Origin: Closterium sp. Naga37s-1
Taxonomy: Eukaryota > Streptophyta > Zygnematophyceae > Desmidiales > Closteriaceae
Assembly (NCBI GenBank): GCA_947471745.1
Contig: CANJKZ010000532.1
Coordinates: forward strand, 196,001-260,000
Direction: 5' to 3'
Length of the DNA stretch: 64,000 nt
In this document: positions 51,131 to 62,330 of the stretch, one piece after another
Layout: each line of letters starts with the position of its first letter
How positions within the stretch are numbered: position 1 is the stretch's first letter
Position numbers and translations under genes: made by a program
Notes under the pieces: generated by a model
What the model was told of the DNA's origin: nothing
The model's input: only the letters and a program-made list of their open reading frames with translations
Database searches by the model: none

Positions 51131-53536
51131 ATGACGTACTTCCACTTCTTCAACTGCGCCGCGCTCTCCTTCGCGCCGCACCTCATCTTCTACAAAGCCA
51201 CGCCGCTGTGAGTCCCCGCGCGCCCTGCCGCGCGAATCCGCCACGCGCGTGCACCGTTTATACAGTTCGGAAGGACGCCGCGCGGCTAGTTAACGCGTGA
51301 CACGCATGGCATTCCATCGATCGATCGTGCTCTCTCGACGCCGCTGCATCCCATGCCGTTTCTATCCTCTGACGATCTCTCCTGTACCGACCCGTACGCA
51401 CCTCGTGTCTCCCCTGGCCACGCGGATCCGCGTGCTCTCACCCCTTTTGAACCCTCCACCTCAGTGCAACGGCCTTTCCGCCTCCCCACGCACGTCGCTC
51501 CCTCCCGCCTGCCAGGGAACCGCTTTTTTTTAGACATCCCAAAATAGGGATTCACATGCTTGGAGGTGGCACTGCTGCGTCTCTTTATGCTCTCCATGGC
51601 CCGCCCGCCCCTCTCAGTTCTCTCCGTCCCCTCCTGTCCCGTGTCATCCTTGCGCATTGCCCATTGCGCGTGTCCCTGCGAGCGCGTGCGCGCAGGTCGG
51701 AGTACGGCACATGGACGGCTAGTCTCAAGGCGGCGCTCGTCTTCTTCGCCGCCATGCTGCTTAAGGTCACCCGCCGCTGATGCTGCCGCCGTCGTTGCCG
51801 CCGCCGCCGCTGCTGTCGATTCTGCTGCTGCCGCTGCTGCTGGAATGACACGTTGCTCGTTGTCCTTTCGGAGTGGTGCTCCTGCATTCGTGCCAATCCC
51901 CCTCTCTCCCTGCTGTGCCGTGCCTCCAACCCGCCACCCTCTCCCCCCGCCCCCTGTGCGCGCAGATGATCCTGTGGGCGTCGCTGCTGCCCGAGTTCGA
52001 TCACGACCCCGCGCTCGCCGCCCCTTCGCACCTAGACGCGCGCCAGGTGCGCTCCCCTCAGGGCTCTGCGGCAGTGCGCGCACCCACTCCCCTCACTTCT
52101 TCCCTGCGCCCTGCACCCTGTGTGCGCACGCTGCGCGACAGCCGCCTCCCGTTCCTCCCCGCGCTCTCTCATACCCATCCTCGTGTTGCACTCTCTTGCC
52201 GTGTGCCTGTAAGCGTCGTCCCACCTGCGCCCTTTCACCCACACACCCCCAATTCCCCACCCCGGACCTCGTTCCCCATGCGCGCAGGAGGCGTTGCGCG
52301 CGGTGATAGGCGCGGGGGTGGACCTGGCGGGCATGCGGTACGCGCTGGTGCACGTGAGCCACCGCAACATGGCCTTTGAACACAAGTTCCAGGCCGTGGG
52401 CCTCGGTAAGCTGCTGGGGGGGAGAAGGGCAGGGGCGGTGGGAGTGGGGGCAGTGTGGTGGTGAGGAGGCGGGGGAGTGGATGGAAAGAGTGACGCATGT
52501 GTGCATTCGTTGTTAATCTATGCCATGCACTCACACCCCCTCTCCCGCGCCCCTCGTGTGTGCATGCATGGCTGTGTGGTGCGTGCATCAGGGTGGGCAC
52601 TGGCGGAGTCAGTGAGCAAGCGCCTGGTGCCGCTGTGGGTGGGGGCGGGCGGCATGGAGTTCAAATGGGACTTCCTGCTCGACGCCCTCTCCTCCAACAT
52701 CGAACTCGTACGGCCCCCTGCTCCCCTCCTCGCCCCCCTCTCCACTTCCCTGCATGCCGCTTCATGATTGCTGCACAGTCTCTGCTTGTGTGTACGTGAT
52801 GAGCCCAAACGTACCACGTGCATGCGCCACCACCATGCGTGCCAGTCTATGACTCTATTCATGATGAGCCCCTCTCGTGCCACATGCCATGCGCCACCAC
52901 CATGCGCTGTGTCACCCGGCATCCCATCACCATTATGCAACGCCCTCATGCCCCGTGTCACCCGGCACCCCATCACCCACCATGCATGCATGTGTGCATG
53001 CCATGAGCAGGTGTCCACGGTGACCCTCGCAGCGCTGGCCTCGCTGCTCTGGCTGCGCCGCTCCAAGCCGCCTGCCCTCGTGCCGCTCATCTACATCGTT
53101 GCCTCTCTGCTCGCCGCACTGCCCTTCTCCTCCAGGTCCGCCCATGCCCTGCTCTCCCCCCTTCTCCCCACCTGCATTCCCACCACACCTCCATGCTGTC
53201 CCGTGACTCTCACCACCAATGGTACTATTCACTCGCACTGCTCCTGCTGCTTCCTTCATGTCCATCAGCCGTTTGCCGCTGGAGTGCCACAGCCAGTCAC
53301 ATGTTACTTGGCAAGGGAAGCAACACACGCACAGCAATGCAGCCAACCCTAAACCCGAAACCCTAAGCCATCCTCCATGCCTCCCTGTGTGTGGCTTCCC
53401 TCGCAGCTTTCTGGAGCACGGATTGGGGTGGCAGCCGTACGAGGTGGCAGGTGCGCACCTGGCAGCATGCATTGTGGCGGCAATCATCACATGGCGCCTC
53501 TTCTCCGCCTGCTCACGCCAACCAGCGCCTGCTTGA
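51131..53536 (+). CDS. TMEM147: Transmembrane protein 147 homologue (ER translocon-associated)
   Basis: Seven exons, all junctions in phase: 51131-51207, 51696-51765, 51966-52046, 52288-52405, 52592-52707, 53011-53135, 53407-53536; 238 residues, close to the 224 of the human protein. TMEM147 is a multipass ER membrane protein that in animals works with nicalin and NOMO in the multipass translocon. Signatures seen: start MTYFHFFNCAALSFAPHLI; a short loop LSEYGTW; GWALAESVSKRLVPLWVGA; GGMEFKWDFLL; SSNIELVSTV. Several hydrophobic segments span the protein (ALVFFAAMLLKMILWASLL; ALASLLWL; LVPLIYIVASLLAALPF; AACIVAAIITW). No frameshift was seen. The intron after exon 2 contains GCC/GCT trinucleotide repeats. 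Confidence 0.93.
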
Positions 53537-54450
53537 CACCGTCCCTTCCCCCTCTCCCCCTGCTGTAGCGGTGCTAGGTTGGTGAGGTACGGTGTGGCAT
53601 CCCAGCCACCAGCTGGGTGCCTACTGCCCTGGTGCCTTTCCACAGTAGTCTGACAAACCTAGATTAGTGTGGTGTACGTTCTGATATTTTATATACATTG
53701 ATGAAACAAAGCTGTTACCATATAAGGAGTGAGCGCCAATTCCTGCACTTCACGAACAGCCGACGGTGTGCTACAATAGTCCAGACAGAGAGCCGTTCAG
53801 GCGGTCGGAAACAAAAAAATGTACCGTAACACGCCCTGACCTTCATAGTGCTGCATGCGCGGTGCTCTTTCGACAGCGAAGTTGCCAACGTTGAAGGTGT
53901 ATGGTTATCTAATTAAATGCATAACTGGATGTTTTCTCAAGAGATTGTGAAGACACTTGAAGTTGCAAATCCAACACTGGTACCGTTACGGTTCTCGTTA
54001 TCAGACCAATTTGGTCTGATGGTCTGAGTTTCAGACCAGGGCTCATTTTTGGTTTTGACCAACCCTTACGATCAGTCTTGCGCCTGTTCAAAAACCTTAT
54101 TTTCAGGGTTACCCGTTGTGGAAAACCTGATGCGTCAGGGTTTTTGCATATATTAAAACGACTACCCTGAGGCATCAGTGTACCAATTCGCAAAACCCTG
54201 TTTCAGTTGTTCTTAACACAGCACACAATAACAAGCTCAATCATCATCATCAGACATGCCACAAGGTTCTTGCTCGTGGTCACTGTCCTCCTCTGGCTCC
54301 GGCACTTTCTCCTTGCCTCGAATGAAACTGTATTTCTGGCCAATGGTGGCCCACCTCGTTCCAGCACACGTAAAGTCCTGCCGAAATCTACATTTTCGAC
54401 AGTTGGCAAAGGGAAAATCCTGGTTCCGGGGTCGGGTGGTCAGGGGACGG
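53537..54450. other. Intergenic stretch with decayed repeat fragments
   Basis: It holds a 45-bp segment at about 53990-54035 (CGTTATCAGACCAATTTGGT, then CTGATGGTCTGA) that recurs as a direct repeat at the left end of the hAT element (54584-54625), plus several CAGGGTT/AACCCTG words. No gene was recognised. Confidence 0.5.
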
Positions 54451-54463
54451 GAGGGGGGGGGGA

Positions 54464-54546
<83 letters not shown>

Positions 54547-54550
54547 CGGG
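54451..54550. repeat. Near-pure poly-G tract, about 100 bp
   Basis: An almost uninterrupted G run with three or four A or C interruptions, ending 26 bp before the hAT element. Length should be treated as approximate because such runs assemble poorly. Confidence 0.9.
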
Positions 54551-54576
54551 GGATGGGAGAGGGAGTTCGCTGGTAC

Positions 54577-56688
54577 CAGGGCTCTCGTTATCAGACCAAA
54601 TTGGTCTGATGGTCTGATTTTCAGACGTAGATTTTCGCTTTCATCTGATCTCTAAGACGATGCTTTTTATTTCGTCTGATCCGTAAGATGACTGATTTTA
54701 GTTCATCTGATATTTGAGAGCAAGCTCTATACTTAGTATGAAATTTCAGAGAACGAGTTGTTTTTCGTCTGATACCGATCCCCCTCCCCCCAACCCTCCC
54801 TTTCCCCCCCGATCTCTCGCTACTCTACCAGCTCAGCCCCCCCTTCTATGCCCTCGCTCCTCTTCCAGGCCTAGTCCTGTCCAACCCTTCTCCCCCTTTC
54901 CCCAACCTGAGGTCTCTCCAGGTCTCGCTCCCAGCCTAGCCCGCTTTCATGCCCCTCGTAATGTCTCTGTCAGAACACGCTCTTAACTCTTGACTTAGTA
55001 ACTTAGGGTTTACCTAGGAAGCGTGAGTGTCGAGAGTGAGCATGGCAAGAGAATTGGGCAAAGAGGGGATTCACTAAGGAATGTTTACAAGATATAGGAT
55101 AGGGGAGAGGATAGGGTACACCACCAGCAGTTGAACCTAATAACTAACTAATACACTAGCAAGCTGTAGGCAGTTAGGATATGCAATATAATTCAACACA
55201 CCCCCGTAACTGCCTACGGCTATAGCTAGTGGTGTCTGGCACCAGGTCGCCTGGAGAGCGGTTGCTGTAGCTGGGATAGGCACAGAAACAGCGGTGGCTG
55301 AGCGGCAGCACCTGTGAACGCCAGGACGGAGGAGGGCGCGGAGAGCGCGGAGGAGGGCTGGGATAGCCGGAGGGCGAAGGATGCTGGTCGCTCGCCATCT
55401 ACGAGCAAACACAACTGTTGGTGAGGAGGAGGAAGCTGGTGGTGGTGCACAGGAGGAGAGCAGAGGAGATGCGGCTGGAGAGGAGAGAGGAGGAGGAGAT
55501 GCGGCTATAGGAGAGGAGACTGGAGGAGGAGATGCGGCAGAAGGAGAGGAGAGGAGAGAGGAGGAGATGCGGCTGGAGGAGAAGAGGAGAGGAGAGGAGA
55601 GGAGAGGAGAAGAGGAGGAGGAGAGGAGAGGAGAGGAGAGGAGAGGAGGTGGCTGGCGCGGCAGAAGCTTTCCCGCCACCCCCTCATCCCCCTCCCCCCC
55701 ATGCGCTGGCGCTGGCGGAAGTGCTGGCGCTGGGCGCTGGCGTCGCGCTGGCGCTGGCGCCCGCCGTTGGCGCTTGCGCTAGCGCCCGCCGTCGGCGCTG
55801 GCGTCCGCGCTGGCGCTTGCGACCGCCGTTGGCGCTGGCGGTGGCGCCCGCCGTTGGCGCTGGCGCTGGCGCCCGCCGTCGCCTCGCTGGCACGCTCGCC
55901 ACTGGCAGAGCGCGACGGGGCAGGCGAAAGGGGGCAGCGCGACGGGTGCTGCAAAAGCAGCGGAGTTCGAGCCAGCAGCGGATTTCGCGCTACTAGCAGT
56001 AGCAGCCATGCCAGCAGCACAATAAGTCGCCATGGCAGATCGCGGGTTTGGTGGGCCCATGAAAACGAGGTCCTAGGAGGGACCACTCTCTGATATCATG
56101 TCAGAACACGCTCTTAACTCTTGACTTAGTAACTTAGGGTTTACCTAGGAAGCGTGAGTGTCGAGAGTGAGCATGGCAAGAGAATTGGGCAAAGAGGGGA
56201 TTCACTAAGGAATGTTTACAAGATATAGGATAGGGGAGAGGATAGGGTACACCACCAGCAGTTGAACCTAATAACTAACTAATACACTAGCAAGCTGTAG
56301 GCAGTTAGGATATGCAATATAATTCAACAGTCTCGCAGCCCAGCCCCCCCTTCCCTACGCGTCCCTCCACCTCCACCCACCCTGATCCCTCGCGTCGCAG
56401 CCCCTCATTGTCATGTGCGTGCCCCTCAATAGCCACACAGCTGTCTGTCAGCTAGCGAGCTGTCAGCACCGCGCCAGGGGCGCGTTCATTAACAAAACAA
56501 GCGTGATTATGTTAGACAAGTGTGTTAGCTAAATCAGACTGTGCAAATTGAATCGTATGAAGAATCAGACTAAGCTTTAACATTCGTCCAAAAAATCAGA
56601 CCAAAAAAATATGCCCGTCTGAACGTCAGACGGAACGGTTTTTTTACTTAGGTATGTCAGACAGGCCCAAATCCTAGCAAGAGCCCTG
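54577..56688. mobile_element. Non-autonomous hAT-like DNA transposon, hosting an LTR element
   Basis: The left end is CAGGGCTCTCG and the right end CTAGCAAGAGCCCTG. The 9-bp inverted termini CAGGGCTCT are typical of hAT. A perfect 8-bp target duplication GCTGGTAC lies at 54569-54576 and 56689-56696. Subterminal regions repeat ATCAGAC/GTCTGAT many times, as transposase-binding repeats do in hAT. Removing the nested LTR element (54968-56329 plus its 5-bp duplication) leaves about 745 bp with no transposase, so it needs a helper. Confidence 0.85.
54968..56329 (-). mobile_element. Non-autonomous LTR retrotransposon 1 (LARD/TRIM type), nested in the hAT element
   Basis: 231-bp LTRs at 54968-55198 and 56099-56329 are identical by eye. 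Target duplication is GTCTC (54963-54967 and 56330-56334). Orientation is minus: next to the right LTR the minus strand reads TGATATCAGAGAG, one mismatch from the initiator-Met primer site. Next to the left LTR it reads TACGGGGGTG, a polypurine tract. The 900-bp interior has no reverse transcriptase or integrase, only GC-rich GGCGCTGGC repeats (about 55700-55880), a GGAGA array (about 55560-55650) and a short open frame at 56060-55779 (minus). Confidence 0.92.
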
Positions 56689-56788
56689 GCTGGTACGCGC
56701 TTCAGGGTAAACCTCGATAAGCGGAACGGCAACCCTGAGGCGACAGTGTTCCTTAATCTTAAAACCTGGCACATCAGGGTAAATCAAG

Positions 56789-56914
56789 TGTCGGACTTAT
56801 ATGGTCTAGTCTGTGTAGGCTGTAGCGGGATAGATACTAAGGGGTACACAATTCTAGGGTTTCATATTTGTATCACACTCATTCCTTAGTCATCCATTCT
56901 CGTTCATTATCACA
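56789..56914 (+). repeat. Probable degenerate solo LTR (126 bp)
   Basis: TGTCGGACTT...TTATCACA resembles the solo LTR at 2751-2875 in length and inner words (TGTAGGCTGTAGCGGG, TCTAGGGTTTCATATTTGTAT). Flanking pentamers (TCAAG and GTAAG) do not match, so the boundaries are less certain. Confidence 0.5.
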
Positions 56915-57480
56915 GTAAGACAAGGGTTTTAGGTTCGTATGATTTTCCAGACCATGTAGAATACTTATTGCCTGGCGGAGGTTCAGAAGTTTTTGTTTTG
57001 AACCAGGCTTGCCAGCGCGAAAGTGTTGGCTGGCGAAAACCTGGATTTCGTGCTGACACTTTTCCTCTGCAGTAACAGTTCGCCAGGGTTTGGGGTTTCG
57101 GGTGGCAAATGTGCACCGTCGCTTTAAAGCCCGTAGCTAAAATAGTGACCCCCCCCTTCTAGTTGGGCCCAACTTGATTACTGAAGTCTTTTTGTATTGT
57201 TTTGTTACGTTTGAAGTGCTGTGTGTGTTTTTTTTTCATCCTTCATACGAGTTTCGTAGTGGACCACGAACGAAAGTTCTTTCTCAATTCTGATTGGCAG
57301 CTAGAATCTCTCACATGTACGTGTGCGAATTTGGCGCAAAGTTTAGCGACGTGCACTCCTGCATTTACTAGAGCCGATACTTCACCAATTTCACATCCAT
57401 CAACATCTCGCTCTAAATCCCAACCAGACACACTTGATGAGAGCCACATACTTCACCAAATTCGCATCTAGCAATGTGCT
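56915..57480. other. Intergenic stretch, no gene recognised
   Basis: AT-richer than average. It contains AATGTGCACCGTCGCTTTAA at 57112-57131, a further variant of the inverted-repeat end seen at 18012-18031 and 18712-18731, without a visible partner nearby. Confidence 0.45.
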
Positions 57481-57805
57481 GCCTTGGACTTGGGGCCTGT
57501 GAGAACAATAACGGAGAATGGAGGAAAATGATGAAGGGCAAGGTGATGCGAATGAAGAGAAAGAGGGTGATGGGAGAGAGAGGAACGGTGCGCTGGCGAC
57601 GAAGTGGAAGGCCATGGGAGGGCAGGGGAGAGAGGAAGGGAAGGGGAGAAAGTGGGGCGACGGGAAGGGAGATCGTGGCGACGGCGAGGGGAAGGGAAGC
57701 CTCCCTTTCCTGAGGGGGATCGTGAGGGCGACGGGAGGAACGGGGGACATTCATCGTGAGGCGATGGGAAGTGAGATCGTGGGGGCGTCGGGAAACGTGA
57801 GGGCG

Positions 57806-58005
57806 ACGGGATGGGAGAGCAGATCGCGAAGGCGATCTGAATGGAGGGCGAAAGGAAACAGGAGGGCAAGGGGATGGGAGAGCAGATCGCGAAGGCGATC
57901 TGAATGGAGGGCGAAAGGAAACAGGAGGGCAAGGGGATGGGAGAGCAGATCGCGAAGGCGATCTGAACGGAGGGCGACGGGAACGGGAGGGCGACGGGAG
58001 GAAAG
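57806..58005. repeat. 63-bp minisatellite, three units
   Basis: Units beginning GATGGGAGAGCAGATCGCGA recur at about 57808, 57871 and 57934, with GCGATCTGAA inside each. Flanking sequence is degenerate GGCGACGGGA repeats. Confidence 0.88.
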
Positions 58006-58073
58006 GGAGGGCGAGGGCGAGCGGAAAGGGTGAGAGATGCCGATGGCGAGGGGACGAGAAACGGGAGGGTGAC

Positions 58074-58292
58074 GAGATGGGAGAGAGGAAGGGCGTAGAG
58101 ATGGGAGAAAGGAAGGGCGTAGAGATGGGAGAGAGGAAGGGCGTAGAGATGGGAGAAAGGAAGGGCGTAGAGATGGGAGAGAGGAAGGGCGTAGAGATGG
58201 GAGAAAGGAAGGGCGTAGAGATGGGAGAAAGGAAGGGCGTAGAGATGGGAGAAAGGAAGGGCGTAGAGATGGGAGAGAGGAAGGGCGACAGA
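58074..58292. repeat. 24-bp minisatellite, nine units
   Basis: Units ATGGGAGARAGGAAGGGCGT plus AGAG. The octapeptide frame on plus (MGERKGVE) and its complement arise from the 24-bp period. No supporting gene context was seen. Confidence 0.93.
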
Positions 58293-59222
58293 AGGACGAG
58301 ACGGAATGGAAATCAGATCTCATGCATACATCATCGGTGCCATGAAGCTTATGCGCGGTGCGTGCAGTCAGATCTGGAATAATTGAATACGGATAAGGGA
58401 GCGAAAAATCAGACGAACCCAATGGTGGAAAGTGTGGCTAAAAGAACATTCGAGTCGATGTTGAACAGGCTAATGCTTCTCGCACAGCAACATTCAGGGG
58501 AGAGAGCAACAAAGCGATGAGAGCAATGAACAGTGAAGTGATGTGTTAACAACGAAGCGATGAGACCGATGAGCGTCAAAGCGATGAGCGCCTTGACGTC
58601 GCTACATGTTCGTTGAAAGCTGAACGTCAAGGAACATAAATCGTCAAGGCACTATTTTGTTGAGTTGCGGAATGTGCCTCTTCTTCAGATTCTATTCTAC
58701 CGCCGCACAGTACCTCCTCAAAATGGCTGCTACCGGTATTGGTGTTGATCTTCGTTGCGTCTCCTATGCTTCTGTCCAGAGTGACATCAAGAACGGCGTT
58801 GTTACCGTTCCTGCATACTTCAGCGCCTCGCAACGACAAGTCACGTACTACTATATTACGCACCCAAGCTAAGTCCCTACATGCCACTATCAAACTCAGT
58901 CTACAAATGGCGTGCCTAGGGCGCAAGTGACTACTATTTCAGCTAAACTGAGGAAAGAAAGTAGCGACTACGGGATGAGAAAAGGGAGTTGTGAACCCAG
59001 TTCCGGCTTGATTCTGAAGTTCGCCGGGGGACCAAAACGATCGCTTTGCATCGGTCGTGAGGGTGCAGCTCGTAGACGTGCGACGGTTGACATGAGCCCC
59101 AAAATTCATTTGGCGGGAGCCAACAAAATTCTCATGTTGGCGATAGCCAATCAGAACAATTCAATCTGAACTTTCCGGTTGTTTGAATCAGTGTTGTATA
59201 AGCACAATCCCTAGAGCTTTTC
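58293..59222. other. Intergenic stretch before element C
   Basis: Ordinary composition. The only recognisable item is the short HSP70-like relic at about 58783-58846. Confidence 0.45.
58783..58846 (+). pseudogene. HSP70-like relic of about 20 codons
   Basis: The plus-strand frame reads SDIKNGVVTVPAYFSASQRQ. This closely resembles the conserved HSP70 ATPase-domain block (KNAVVTVPAYF-xx-SQRQ). The match ends abruptly on both sides, and the frame stops shortly after at about 58870. A captured fragment or dead retrocopy end is likely; chance similarity cannot be excluded. Confidence 0.4.
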
Positions 59223-59498
59223 TGTAAGGAATTTTCCCGAATTCCTTATCGGGGTTGACTGCTTCGCGTACAACCCGATTTTCGGAGTCGCACGTTCGGC
59301 CGATTTCAACGCTACCGATGCTCCTCGCGTCGCCTTCGGCATTTCCATCGCCCAACCTGCACCCAACCTCGCTTGTCCGAGGTTTCCTCCTAGCTAGGCT
59401 AGCCCTACATTAGTCTGTGCATTCATTGTATTCGCAGTTCGTTCAATCACAGCCTCGTTATTCGTTGACCTGCGCACTCTCTTTTACAACTCATAACA
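59223..59498 (+). repeat. 5' LTR of element C
   Basis: TGTAAGGAATTTTCC...CTCATAACA, 276 bp. It starts with the same TGTAAGGAA as elements A and B. The 3' LTR is outside the window, so the target duplication cannot be checked. Confidence 0.88.
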
Positions 59499-59500
59499 CC

Positions 59501-59512
59501 TGGTATCAGAGC
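59501..59512 (+). promoter_or_regulatory. Primer-binding site of element C
   Basis: TGGTATCAGAGC, a perfect initiator-Met tRNA complement, two bases after the LTR. Confidence 0.92.
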
Positions 59513-61024
59513 TACTTTCCTAGTTCACCCCGCTTTTCGAGGGTAGTTTGGTGGCACGGGTGTGGTTGGTTTAGTGACTACACGGCGGTTGGTTGCAGGG
59601 ATTGTTAATTCAATCCTGCCCGACTCCGGTAGTTCGTGTTTTCACTTGCCGGGAGGCCACGGGTACCCGACTGCCCACCAGACGTAGTGCTAGGCACATG
59701 GATCAGGAGGCTGTTAACCGGCTGATGGCGCAAGTGGCAGAAATGAAGCAGGGCATGGAATCATTAATGGCGGAAGAGACAACGTTACGGGAGGAAAACG
59801 CCGAGCTACGCCAGACGCGAAGTGAAGCGCGTCAGGAGTCGCCTGTGGACGAAGGCGAGGGCAACAGTCAAGCGATGAGCAATCCGCTGGATGCGCTCAC
59901 ACGTGACTTCGAAGAAGAAGATAGGCAGCGAGCGGCAGCAGCGCCAGTTGCAGTGACGACGATCAAGATAAAGCCCGCCAACCCGCCCCCGTTTAATCCT
60001 ACGGACAAGACGGTTACGGTAAAAGGGTGGCTGTTCGGGGTCGAAGTCTTTTTTACTGCAGCCGGAGTTAATGACGACGCCACACGTATTAATTACGCGG
60101 TTTCGCTTCTTCGAGGTGCAGCGCTTGAATGGTGGCGCCGGACCTTGGAAACAGGGACGCCGACAGGTGTGACACATGCGGCAGACGGGACCTCTACAGT
60201 GGTTAATCAAGTGGCAGAACCAATCTTCGGTGTGACCAAGATACGCACGTGGAAGGAGTGGGGCGCAGCCTTACGAGATCGCTTCGAGCACATATCCGCC
60301 TCGGAGCAAGCTCGCATGAAGCTGCGTGCATGGTCGCAGATGGCTTCTGTCCAAGACTACACAGCATCATTTATGGGCTTCGCCGACCAAATTGACGACA
60401 TATCGGAAGCAGAGCGGTTGGATAAGTACGTCAGCGGCCTTAAATATGAAATACAGTTTGAGGTCCGCAGAAGCCGCCCGACATCGTTCCTCGAAGCAGT
60501 ACGAGTGGCGGAGTCAACTGATGCGCTGATGCAGTACGCGAGAGCAGCTTCCAGGGATGGGAGAAGCTTTCGTGGCCAGACCCATCGGGCCACGATCAAC
60601 GCCGTCCATACACCCGACCACCCTCCTAAGGGTCAGTGTTATCAGAAGTAGTAGGAGTACGGCCTAGGCTTAGTAGCCTAGGCCACAGTAGGACTAGTAA
60701 CGAGGAGCCAAGTACGAGCTAGGAATGTGTGTAGGAACAGAATTGAGAAGGAATGATTGAACTAGCAAGCAGCAGGATACAAATAGCAAACCCTAAGGGG
60801 CTGTACTCACTATAGAGTACCCCACTGCAGGCTACACAAACAACATATTCTGACACACCCCCATAGCCAAAGTGGGGTGTAATCAGCACAATGAGCAGTC
60901 ATAGCAATAGTTCATAATTATCAGCAAAGCTAGAGGCTATCACAGAGGGCAAGTGAGGAGGAGGAGGGACTATGAAAGGAGAGAAGATGGGAGGCGACGA
61001 CTGAAGCTGCAGACACACGGGCAA

Positions 61025-61300
61025 CAGAAGCGGCTGACACAGTGGCGGCTGACACAGTGGCTACCGAGACAGAGCGCCCCGGAATACTGGAGTAACTGGC
61101 TCTGCGGCTACGACGAGCGGCAGAAGCAACGGACCCACGGGCGACTGGTGCAGCAGGCTCTCAGTGGCTACCGAGACAGTGCGTCCCGGAATACAGGAGT
61201 AACAGGCTCTGCGGCTGCGATGAGCGGCAGGAGCAACGGACCCACGGGCAACAGGTGCAGCAGGCTCTCTGAGCTACCAGGACAGTGCGCCCCGGACTAC
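61025..61300. repeat. Tandem duplication (about 120 bp x2) inside non-autonomous element 2
   Basis: Two diverged copies of a segment running from GTGGCTACCGAGACAG to AGCAGGCTCTC, at about 61057 and 61162, followed by a partial third. Confidence 0.8.
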
Positions 61301-61632
61301 AGGTGCTGCGGACGACAAGACAGCAGCCTCCACTCAACCTCCCCCAACAGTCCCACACCCCTCTCACACACCCCCTGCTTCACCCCTAGCTCCACTCCCA
61401 CATCACCCCCCTAGTGCCACTCCCCACGACTCCCACACCTCCACCCCCCTCAGCGGCAGCTGCAGCAGTGGGAGACGAAAAAGGAGGAGGGGAGAACCCA
61501 CACCTCTCACCCCCATGCTCGCCACCCCACACCCCAGCCACCGCGGAACGCACGGTGGAATGGGAGCAATGGGCAGCACGGGGGGGGGGGGGGACGGGGC
61601 GGGCTTCTGCAGAGGCGGCTCGCGCGGGTCCT

Positions 61633-61835
61633 GGGGCGGCTGCTGCAGGTGCGGGCTGCTCCAGGGGCGGCTGCTGCAGGTGCGGGCTGCTCCAGGGGCG
61701 GCTGCTGCAGGTGCGGGCTGCTCCAGGGGCGGCTGCTGCAGTGGCGGGCGGCTCCAGGGGCTGCTGCTGCAGTGGCGGGCGGCTCCAGGAGCTGCTGCTG
61801 CAGTGGCGGGCGGCTCCAGGGGCGGCCGCCGCAGT
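61633..61835. repeat. 31-bp minisatellite inside non-autonomous element 2
   Basis: Six to seven units of GGGGCGGCTGCTGCAGGTGC plus GGGCTGCTCCA (period 31: 61633, 61664, 61695). Later units carry GTGGCGGGCGGC variants. Confidence 0.85.
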
Positions 61836-61949
61836 TGAAAGGCAGAAGGGGGGGGGGGGGAAAACGCACGGCCCCCAGGGCGCCCCGAGGGGCGACGAGA
61901 AGGGAGCCGCGCGGCCCCCCCCCGGGGCGCCGCGACGGGCACCAGGGAG

Positions 61950-62330
61950 GGCGCCGCGACGAGCCCCCAGAGCCGCCTCGACAGGCGACGGGGAGGGTGC
62001 CGCGCGGGCCCCCCGAAGTCGCCTCGACGGGCGACGGGGAGGACGCCGCGCGGGCCCCCCGAAGTCGCCTCGACGGGCGACGGGGAGGGCCGCGCACGGC
62101 CCCCGAAGTCGCCTCGACGGGCGACGGGAGGGGACCGCGCGCGGCCCCCGTGGTCGCCACGACGGGCGACTGGTGGGGAGGCCGCGCGGGCCCCCAAGGT
62201 CGCCTCGACGGGCGACGGGAGGGGAGGCCGCGCGGGTCCCCGAGGTCGCCTCGACGGGCGACGGGAGGGGAGGCCGCGCGGGTCCCCGAGAGCGCCTCGA
62301 CGGGCGCTTCGACGGGAGGGGACCGCGGAG
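61950..62330. repeat. GC-rich minisatellite of about 50-60 bp inside non-autonomous element 2
   Basis: Seven or more units sharing CGCCTCGACGGGCGACGGG and a CGCGCGGGCCCCC segment. They create long Arg/Gly/Pro-rich open frames on both strands that are not credible proteins. Confidence 0.85.

Noticed and set aside
53985-54035. A second complete hAT element to the left of 54577
   Set aside because: Only about 45 bp of the left-end region is repeated; no matching right terminus or 8-bp duplication was found, so it is reported only as a decayed fragment.
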